Shown: positions 14,401-20,077 of the stretch, one piece after another
Numbering within the stretch: the first letter of the stretch is position 1
How the letters are laid out: the number at the start of each line of letters is the position of its first letter
Assembly (NCBI GenBank): GCA_947494865.1
Contig: CANMAT010000006.1
Location: 1-21,182, forward strand
From: Deltaproteobacteria bacterium
Lineage (GTDB): Bacteria; Myxococcota_A; Polyangia; Polyangiales; Ga0077539
Direction of reading: 5' to 3'
Length of the DNA stretch: 21,182 bases
Made by a program: the position numbers and the translations under genes
Notes under the pieces: generated by a model
Told to the model about the DNA's origin: nothing
Seen by the model: the letters and a program-made list of their open reading frames with translations, nothing else
Databases searched by the model: none

Positions 14401-15356
14401 CCGATCGCGTCGCGGTAGGTCCACCCGACGTGGGTGCGCTCCCACCGGATGGCGTACCAGCTCCCGCGGCGATCGACGATCTCGATGTGGGTGTTCTGCG
14501 GAACCCTGTCGATGATGGCGCCCGTACGCGGCGCCTCTCGCACGATGGCCGCGCGCCAGGCGACGACGGTCTGTGACATGGCCGGCATGCGGAGGAGCTG
14601 CGCCGCCGTGGGGAGATCGGCGTCGGGCGTAGCGGGCGTAGCGGGCGTAGCGGGCGCTACGGGCGCTACGGGCGCTACGGGTGTGCCGCGTGCGAAGGGA
14701 GCTACTGGCGGGACGGGCGCGGGGATGGGGCCCCGCATCGGGCCGAAGTGCGCGGTGAAGAAGTACTGGTAGCGCGGATGCGGGCTCTGGATGCGCCACA
14801 CGGCCTCGAAGGCGGCGCGGGCGTTGTTGACGCAAGGCACGTAGCTCACCTTGTCGGGCACCGACGAGCTGCGCCCGAGGAGCGACACAACGCGGTGGCG
14901 TGCGAAGTCGACGCGCAGGCCGAGCGAGAGGGCCTTGGAGGGGTCGCGCGCTGCGCCGAGGGCGGCGGGGCAGGTGCCGAGCACCGACTGCAGTTGCGTA
15001 CGGAGGAGCGATTCGAGGCCGGGGGGCGGGTCGCAGCGGGGACCCGGGAGGTCCATCTCTTCGCCGTCGCCGCAGGCGTTGAGGAGCCCGCCGCCGACCG
15101 TGACGGGCACCACGATCGCGGGTGGACCCGCGTCGGGCGGAGGCGCTGCGACTGTAGGGGCGACGGAGGCGTCGGGCGTTGCGGGCTCGATGGCCACGGG
15201 GGCTGAGCCCTCGCCGTCGGGGGAGATGCCCGTGTGCGCCGGCTTGAAGACCCACGCGCCGAGGAACCACCCCGCCACGAGCGAGGCGATGGTGCCCCCA
15301 AGCGTGAGCGGGAGCATCGCAGAGTCGGTGCGGGGGCGAACGACCTTGGGGGGCAT
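14394..15356 (-). CDS. Membrane-anchored protein with AgmX-like middle region and C-terminal bacterial SH3 domain
   Basis: A 320-aa protein. Residues 14-36 are one transmembrane helix following a short basic N-terminus, so the bulk should be periplasmic. Residues 45-85 are a Pro/Ala-rich spacer. Residues 112-205 resemble a diverged AgmX/PglI domain: Cys129, strand SLGLRVDFARHRVVSLLG, Cys175 in PCVNNARAAFEAVWRI and closing strand YQYFFTAHF. A second Pro-rich spacer (211-248) includes VAP and ATP triplets encoded by a 9-bp tandem repeat. Residues 264-318 form an SH3-type domain (AAIVREAPRTGAIIDRV, THIEIVDRRGSWYAIRW, THVGWTYRDAI), a fold that often binds peptidoglycan. The ATG abuts the TrmH stop codon, so it is the last gene of that operon. 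SH3 call is firm; the middle domain is inferred. Confidence 0.8.
   Translation of the reverse strand: MPPKVVRPRTDSAMLPLTLGGTIASLVAGWFLGAWVFKPAHTGISPDGEGSAPVAIEPATPDASVAPTVAAPPPDAGPPAIVVPVTVGGGLLNACGDGEEMDLPGPRCDPPPGLESLLRTQLQSVLGTCPAALGAARDPSKALSLGLRVDFARHRVVSLLGRSSSVPDKVSYVPCVNNARAAFEAVWRIQSPHPRYQYFFTAHFGPMRGPIPAPVPPVAPFARGTPVAPVAPVAPATPATPATPDADLPTAAQLLRMPAMSQTVVAWRAAIVREAPRTGAIIDRVPQNTHIEIVDRRGSWYAIRWERTHVGWTYRDAIGQ
14625..14678. repeat. 9-bp tandem repeat, 3 + 3 copies
   Basis: Three perfect copies of GGGCGTAGC (14625-14651) are followed by three perfect copies of GGGCGCTAC (14652-14678). GTAGC and GCTAC are reverse complements, so the two halves are partly self-complementary. On the coding minus strand they give (Val-Ala-Pro)3 followed by (Ala-Thr-Pro)3 in the linker before the SH3 domain. 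Length variation between strains would stay in frame. Confidence 0.9.
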
Positions 15357-16064
15357 CTACGTTCCTAACCGTCGTTCGTGGAGGTACCGCTCGATCACGA
15401 GCCCCGGCTCTCGTACGCTCTCGAGCATGTAACGCGCACGAAGTGCACGGGTCTCGAGTTCACCGAGGTCGCCGGGGCGTCCGCGGGTGACGGTGTGCAA
15501 CGTGATGCCCGCCGCGACCGAGACGTTGAAGCTCTCGACCATGCCGCGCATGGGGATGGCAAAGGTGCCGTGACAGGCCGCGCGCATCTGGGCGCTGGGG
15601 CCCGTGCGCTCGTTGCCGAACACCAGGGCCACGCGGGGGCGCGCGGTGACCTCGTCGAGGGTGGCCGTGGCGCGCACGTCGGCGGCGTAGACCTCGTAGC
15701 CCCGCGATCGCAATCCCTCGGCGCAGCGGGCCGAGTCGCGGTGCAGGTAGAGGTCGATCCATCGCTCGCACCCCTTGGTGATCGACTGCGCCATGAGGGG
15801 CCGTACGCCGTGCTCGATGAGGTGCACCTCGCCGACGCCGAGCGCATCGGAGGTGCGCAGCACGGCGGCGGTGTTGTGCGGGTCGATGAGCGACTCGAGC
15901 ACCACCACCACCGACTGCAAGCGGGCGCGCGCGACGGCGTCGAAGCGGGCGAGGCGGTCGGGCAAGAACAGCGGCGAGAGCGCGGCCTCGATGACCTCGA
16001 CGGGCCACGGGAGCACCGAGCTGGAGGGGGCTGGGGAGAACACGCCCGGCGTCGTTCGTCGCAT
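15357..16064 (-). CDS. trmH: TrmH-type tRNA 2'-O-ribose methyltransferase (SPOUT family)
   Basis: A 235-aa SPOUT methylase, probably methylating the ribose of a tRNA guanosine (G18) with S-adenosylmethionine. Motif 1 is DPHNTAAVLRTSDALG (61-76), containing the catalytic-type Arg70. Motif 2 is LVFGNERTGPS (147-157) and motif 3 IPMRGMVESFNVSVAAG (170-186), which together form the deep trefoil knot binding SAM. FGNERTG and the FNVSVA segment fit TrmH better than the 23S enzyme RlmB, and no separate N-terminal L30e-like domain is present; residues 1-45 are a short extension. ATG 16064 was chosen because it gives the usual length; the frame further upstream only overlaps the kinase gene. The gene begins 26 bp after the kinase stop, and its own stop abuts the SH3 gene's start. 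Confidence 0.9.
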   Translation of the reverse strand: MRRTTPGVFSPAPSSSVLPWPVEVIEAALSPLFLPDRLARFDAVARARLQSVVVVLESLIDPHNTAAVLRTSDALGVGEVHLIEHGVRPLMAQSITKGCERWIDLYLHRDSARCAEGLRSRGYEVYAADVRATATLDEVTARPRVALVFGNERTGPSAQMRAACHGTFAIPMRGMVESFNVSVAAGITLHTVTRGRPGDLGELETRALRARYMLESVREPGLVIERYLHERRLGT

Positions 16065-16090
16065 GCGAAGGGCGCGGACTCTACAACAGC

Positions 16091-17254
16091 TCAGACCTTG
16101 CGCGCGAAGACCTGCACGGGCTCGCTCTCGGGTTCGGCGACCGGAGAGGCGTCGGTGCGGGGCGCGCAGAAGGTCGTGGGCTCGTCGTCGTCGTCGAGGT
16201 GCGCGAGGGCGGCGAGGCAGCGTTGCATCTCGAGCGCGTCGCCGAAGCGGTGCGCGCGGTCCGGCGCGATGGCCTTCATCACCGCGGCGTCGAGGGCGGA
16301 GGGCACCTCGGGGCGCACCAGCCGCGGGGAGGGCGGGCGCGCGCGGCGGATCTCGATCATGAGGGCCGCGGGCGTGCGGGCCGTGTAGGGGAGGCGCCCC
16401 GTGAGGCACTCGTAGAGGATCATGCCGAGGGAGTAGAGGTCGACGCGGGCGTCGAGGTCGGGCTCGCCGGTGGCCTGCTCCGGGGGCATGTACGAGGGCG
16501 TGCCCATGACGATGCCCGAGCGCGTGAGGCGCATGGAGGCGTCGCCGCGCGCCATGGCCTTCGAGAGGCCGAAGTCGAGCACCTTGGCGCGCGCGCCGCC
16601 GTCGTGGGTGGGCACGAGGTACACGTTGTCGGGCTTGAGGTCGCGGTGAAGAATGCCGCGGGCGTGGGTGGCCACGAGGGCGCTGAGCACCTGCCGCGCG
16701 AGGGCGACCACGAGGCCGGGACCGAGGCGCTTCTCGCGCTGGAGGCGCTGCCCGAGGGTCTCGCCGTCGAGGCGCTCCATCACGAGGAAGGGCGCGCGCT
16801 CGTCGTCGAGCCAGCCCAGGTCGAACACCTCGACGATGTGCGGGTGCCCGAAGCTGCCCGACACCATGGCCTCGTTTTGAAAGCGCGCGATGGCCGACGC
16901 GTCGGTGGCGTAGCGCGGGTGCAGACACTTGATGGCCACGCGGCGCCCGAGGGCCACCTGGAGGCCGTCGTACACCACGCCCATGCCGCCCGCGGCGATG
17001 ACGCCGGTGACGCGGTAGCGACCCGCGAGGAGCTTGCCGATGAGGGCCGCGGGAGACGGCAGCGCGCGCGCCGAGGGGAGCGGCGGCGGTGTGACCACGC
17101 GCGAAGGCAACGGCGGCGGCAGCGAGGGGGGCGACGAGGGGCGCGCGTCGACGCGGGCCGCGGCCACGATGGGCTTGCGGTGAATGGGGCACTCGCGCAC
17201 GTCGGCAGGGTGCGGGATGCCACAGAGCTGGCACCGGATGAAGCGCTCTGCCAT
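16091..17254 (-). CDS. Cytosolic Hanks-type Ser/Thr protein kinase with N-terminal zinc-finger-like motif
   Basis: A 387-aa kinase. Residues 8-25 contain C-x2-C-x10-C-x2-H, a likely zinc site, followed by a Pro-rich spacer (39-70). The kinase domain (about 80-350) has the Gly loop IAAGGMGVVY (86-95), Lys109 in VAIK, Glu128 in the C helix, HRDLKPDN (203-210) with catalytic Asp205, DFG (227-229), and the activation segment GTPSYMPPEQ with PPE in place of APE, common in bacterial kinases. All catalytic residues are present, so it should be active. There is no transmembrane helix and no sensor domain. ATG 17254 was preferred over TTG 17257. No Shine-Dalgarno site is visible, and a -10 box at 17269-17274 would give a very short leader. 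trmH follows 26 bp later. Substrates are unknown. Confidence 0.93.
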   Translation of the reverse strand: MAERFIRCQLCGIPHPADVRECPIHRKPIVAAARVDARPSSPPSLPPPLPSRVVTPPPLPSARALPSPAALIGKLLAGRYRVTGVIAAGGMGVVYDGLQVALGRRVAIKCLHPRYATDASAIARFQNEAMVSGSFGHPHIVEVFDLGWLDDERAPFLVMERLDGETLGQRLQREKRLGPGLVVALARQVLSALVATHARGILHRDLKPDNVYLVPTHDGGARAKVLDFGLSKAMARGDASMRLTRSGIVMGTPSYMPPEQATGEPDLDARVDLYSLGMILYECLTGRLPYTARTPAALMIEIRRARPPSPRLVRPEVPSALDAAVMKAIAPDRAHRFGDALEMQRCLAALAHLDDDDEPTTFCAPRTDASPVAEPESEPVQVFARKV

Positions 17255-17268
17255 CAACGGAGGCGCCG

Positions 17269-17274
17269 AGTATA
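17269..17274 (-). promoter_or_regulatory. Possible -10 box giving near-leaderless kinase transcript
   Basis: TATACT on the minus strand matches five of six bases of the -10 consensus and stands 14 bp before the kinase ATG. No good -35 box is found 16-18 bp further upstream. Transcription would begin about 8 nt before the start codon. Confidence 0.3.
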
Positions 17275-17329
17275 TCCGCGCTCACCGCGCCGCGATACGG
17301 CCTCGAAGTGACGCGTCATGGGGAGGGTC

Positions 17330-18235
17330 TCAGTCGCGCCAGAGGAGGGCGTCGGCGAGGGCGCGGCGCACCTCAGGGAGACGCGCGCGGGGCACCGAGA
17401 CGCGCGTGGGCATGCCGCCGGAGACGCCGAGGAGCGTGAGGAAGTTGATGCCCGAGTCGAAGGCCGCGGCGAGCGTGACGTTCTGCGCGTCGAGCACGAT
17501 GGAGACCTTCGCGCGCGTTTGCCCGTGGAGGAGCAGGTCGGTCTTGTCGAAGTCGCGCGGGGGCACGTCGGAGACGTCGCAGACCACCACGTCGCCGTGG
17601 GGGGCGTAGCGCGCGTCGGCGAGGGCGCGGGTGCTGCGCTCGACCTCGGTGTACTCGCGCGCGGCGTAGCGCACCTCTTCGGCCGTGCTGCCGTCGTCGT
17701 GGCCTACGAGCAGGCGCACCACGCGGCCGAGGAAGGCCTCGTCGCGGCCCTTGACCCGCAGCGCGCGGTCGAGCTCGGCGCCGCGCGGCGACGGCTCTCC
17801 GATGCGGGTGTCGACGGCGCGCGCGTCGGCCTCGGCGCCGGGGTACGGGTCTCTGCCGCCGAGGATCCAGCGGGCCGCGGAGTAGAGCCCGTCGAGGTCG
17901 ATGTGGCACACCACGCTGTCGACGCGACCGATGCGCGCGACGAGGGCGGGGGTGATCATCTCGGGGCACGCGCCGTGGACGGCCTTGGTGGCCAGCACGA
18001 AGCGCGCATCGCCCGCGTAGCGCGCGTGGAGCTCGTGGTCGTGGTGGTCGACCCACACCGCGAGGCGCTCGCCGAGGCCGTCGAGGAAGGGGCGCGTCAC
18101 CTTGTCGAAGCTGTGGCCCGTGCCGTCGGCCGCGAAGGCGATGTCGAGCACGGCGACGCGACCGGGAACGGTCGACGCCTTGGGGAGCTTGCGCGGTGTA
18201 GCGAAGGTGAGGTGCGGGAGGGGAGACCCGCTCAC
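17330..18235 (-). CDS. DHH-motif phosphoesterase-like protein with permuted motif order
   Basis: A 301-aa protein. The GTG at 18233-18235 overlaps the upstream TGA (GTGA), which sets the start; the longer frame upstream is a shadow of the YggX-like gene. Residues 27-32 (VAVLDI, Asp31) and VWVDHHDH (61-67) look like motifs II and III of the DHH phosphoesterases (RecJ, NrnA and relatives), which use aspartates and histidines to bind two metal ions. The DxDGxxSA signature, normally at the very N-terminus as motif I, appears instead at 109-120 (CHIDLDGLYSAA near Asp113/Asp115). The C-terminal part (215-300) has alternating strands and helices but no obvious DHHA1 GGGH motif. Assignment rests on motifs only; nuclease or nucleotide phosphodiesterase activity is inferred. 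A 75-bp gap separates it from the downstream kinase. Confidence 0.65.
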   Translation of the reverse strand: MSGSPLPHLTFATPRKLPKASTVPGRVAVLDIAFAADGTGHSFDKVTRPFLDGLGERLAVWVDHHDHELHARYAGDARFVLATKAVHGACPEMITPALVARIGRVDSVVCHIDLDGLYSAARWILGGRDPYPGAEADARAVDTRIGEPSPRGAELDRALRVKGRDEAFLGRVVRLLVGHDDGSTAEEVRYAAREYTEVERSTRALADARYAPHGDVVVCDVSDVPPRDFDKTDLLLHGQTRAKVSIVLDAQNVTLAAAFDSGINFLTLLGVSGGMPTRVSVPRARLPEVRRALADALLWRD

Positions 18236-18705
18236 GCGGCGGGCTCGAGCGTCTTCACGGCGTCGCGCGCGATGGTGGCCGAGCCGCGCACGCCGCTGCT
18301 GGCTTCGAAGCCCGCGGGGATGGCGCCGCCTTCGAAGTCGGCGAGGGTGAGCGCGTCGGCCGTGGCGCCGAGGAGCGTGGCGCGGGCGCGCACTCCGTCG
18401 GTGGTCTCGATCACCACGGGCTTGTCGAGGTGCCGCGACCACGGGTCGGTCGAGGCGCCGTCGAGGTTGAGGAAGAGCTTCATCTGCTTGAGCCACAGCT
18501 CCTGGCCGCGAGGGTCGGTGGTGTCCATCCGCATCTCGTTCACGAGCTTGACGGACATGTTGATCCAGTCGCGGTAGCAGGGGGCGCAGATCTTCTGCTG
18601 GATCTCGAGGCCGAGGTCCGCGAGCTTCGTGCCCGCGCGAAACGGGGGAGCGGCGAGCGTGGGCTTCTCTTCGCCGCATTTGATGCATTGTACGGTGGTG
18701 GTCAT
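18232..18705 (-). CDS. YggX-like (Fe(II)-trafficking family) protein with CxxC...CxxC and C-terminal extension
   Basis: A 157-aa protein. Residues 5-82 follow the pattern of YggX, a ~90-aa protein of gamma-proteobacteria linked to iron handling and protection of Fe-S clusters: a Cys near residue 7, then FRAGTKLADLGLEIQQKIC, DWINMSVKLVNEMRM and LWLKQMKLFLN. Unlike YggX, which has one conserved Cys, this has VQCIKC (Cys7, Cys10) and ICAPC (Cys40, Cys43), a likely zinc-ribbon or iron site. Residues 96-155 are an added, mostly beta domain (VVIETTDGVRARATLLG, ALTLADFEG) that I cannot name. ATG 18703-18705 is the only sensible start; the very long frame further upstream lies antisense to the ABC gene. 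The stop overlaps the DHH gene's GTG. It is first in a minus-strand operon. Confidence 0.72.
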   Translation of the reverse strand: MTTTVQCIKCGEEKPTLAAPPFRAGTKLADLGLEIQQKICAPCYRDWINMSVKLVNEMRMDTTDPRGQELWLKQMKLFLNLDGASTDPWSRHLDKPVVIETTDGVRARATLLGATADALTLADFEGGAIPAGFEASSGVRGSATIARDAVKTLEPAA

Positions 18706-18789
18706 CGGGGCGCTGTTTATGCTGCAATCGCAGCGTGTTCGCAAGGGCGTGCGCGGCCCGCGCGAAGTGCGATACGGTGCGCCGCGACG
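18706..18789. promoter_or_regulatory. Divergent promoter region between YggX-like and ABC ATPase genes
   Basis: These 84 bp must drive both the minus-strand operon and the ABC ATPase gene. A small inverted repeat GCTGC-AATC-GCAGC (18721-18734) is present. I find no convincing -35/-10 pair on either strand. Confidence 0.35.
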
Positions 18790-19458
18790 ATGACCGAGAG
18801 GGTTCGCTTTGGCGAGGTTCGAGTCGAGAAGCTCACGCGGGTGTACGGCGCCACGCGCGCGCTCGCGGGGGTGTCGCTGACCTTTCGCGCGGGCGAGGTG
18901 TGCAGCGTGGAGGGCGGCAACGGCGCGGGCAAGAGCACGCTGCTGCTGGTGCTCGCGACGCTGGTGCGGCCCACGTCGGGCGGGGTGTTCTTCGGCGACT
19001 ACGAGCTCCCTGATGACCGCGACGAGGTGCGCGCGGCCATCGGGCTCGTGGGCCACGAGGCGATGGTGTACCCCGACCTCACGGCGCGCGAGTCGCTCAC
19101 CCTCATGGCCACGCTGCACGACCTCGTGGAGCCCGAGGCGCGCATCGCCGAGTCGCTCCGCGCGGTGGGGCTCGCCGAGCTGGCCGACCGCCCGGCGCGC
19201 ACCTTCTCGCGGGGGCAATTGCAGCGCCTCGCGCTGGCGCGGGCCGAGCTGCACGACCCGTCGCTGCTGCTCTTCGACGAGCCCACCACGGGTCTCGATG
19301 CAGGCGCAACGGAGCGCCTCGCCAAGGCCATTCGCGCGGCGCGCGACCGGGGCAGAGTGGTGGTGCTGGTGACGCACGACCACCCCTTCGCGGCGAGGGT
19401 GGCCGATGTGCGCGTGACGCTCGAGCGCGGCAAGGTGAAAGAGGTCGCGCGGGGGTGA
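18790..19458 (+). CDS. ABC transporter ATP-binding protein, CcmA-like
   Basis: A 222-aa ATPase subunit. Walker A is GGNGAGKST (42-50), the signature is FSRGQ (139-143, replacing LSGGQ), Walker B is LLLFDE (159-164) and the switch His is His196 in LVTHDH. The Q-loop position reads VGHEAMVYPDLTARESL: the usual Gln is replaced by His89, as is usual in CcmA, the ATPase of the haem/cytochrome c maturation exporter. That and the short length favour a CcmA-like role, but no ccmB or ccmC is nearby, so the partner permease is unknown. ATG 18790 was chosen because conserved sequence starts just after it; there is no strong ribosome site. A two-helix membrane protein starts 9 bp downstream and is probably cotranscribed. 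Confidence 0.85.
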   Translation: MTERVRFGEVRVEKLTRVYGATRALAGVSLTFRAGEVCSVEGGNGAGKSTLLLVLATLVRPTSGGVFFGDYELPDDRDEVRAAIGLVGHEAMVYPDLTARESLTLMATLHDLVEPEARIAESLRAVGLAELADRPARTFSRGQLQRLALARAELHDPSLLLFDEPTTGLDAGATERLAKAIRAARDRGRVVVLVTHDHPFAARVADVRVTLERGKVKEVARG

Positions 19459-19467
19459 GCGGTCAGC

Positions 19468-20055
19468 GTGACATATCCATTTGCCGGGGGCTGCGGTAGC
19501 TTCGCGCCGACGCCGGTGGAACCCACGACGACCGCATCGCCCTCCCACGACGTGCCCTCCACCGAGGCCACGCAGACCGCGCAGGCGGAGCTGCCTCCGT
19601 TGCCGGCCACGCCGTCGGCGCTGCTGGGGCGCTCGCTGTCGGCGCCGCTGCCGTCGCTCACGGGCGACCTCCGCGCGGGGCCCGCGCTCGACGAGCTCGT
19701 GAGCCGCGCCGTCGAGGGCGCCCGGCGCGAGGGCTCGGGGCGCGCGGTGGCGTCGGGTGTGGCCGTGGTGCTCGGCGCCGTGCTCGCGCTGCGGGTGATC
19801 TTCGACGACGTGCTCCCCAAGCTGCTCATGCTGCTTGCGGTGGGCGCCGCGCTGGCGGTCGTGGTGGCGATCGTGAGCCAGGCCGTGCTCGAGTCGCGCA
19901 GGCAGAAGACGCTGCTCGCGGTGCTCGAACACCTCACGCGCCTCGCCCAGAGCGACGCGACGTTGCGAGCGCGCATCGCGCCGCAGGTCGAGGCCGTGGT
20001 CGACGCGCTGCGGGCGCCTTCGTCGGTGATTCCTCGCGTGCGGAAGGGTTCGTAG
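19468..20055 (+). CDS. Uncharacterised two-helix membrane protein (195 aa)
   Basis: I do not recognise the family. The GTG at 19468, 9 bp after the ABC gene's stop, is the likely start. Residues 12-65 are Pro/Thr/Ala-rich and probably disordered. Two hydrophobic helices follow (about 94-111 and 117-138), separated by the short acidic turn IFDDVLPK, giving a hairpin with both ends on the same side. Residues 142-195 are a charged helical tail (SRRQKTLLAVLEHLTRLAQ). Placement next to the ATPase suggests a partner role, but it has too few helices for a normal permease and no similarity to CcmB. It may instead belong with the spermidine-synthase-type gene that starts 22 bp after it. Confidence 0.72.
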   Translation: MTYPFAGGCGSFAPTPVEPTTTASPSHDVPSTEATQTAQAELPPLPATPSALLGRSLSAPLPSLTGDLRAGPALDELVSRAVEGARREGSGRAVASGVAVVLGAVLALRVIFDDVLPKLLMLLAVGAALAVVVAIVSQAVLESRRQKTLLAVLEHLTRLAQSDATLRARIAPQVEAVVDALRAPSSVIPRVRKGS

Positions 20056-20077
20056 CGCCCCGCTCGTTTGTACGCCG

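Noticed and set aside
19468..20055. CcmB permease as partner of the CcmA-like ATPase
   Set aside because: CcmB has about six membrane helices; this protein has two and no shared motif.
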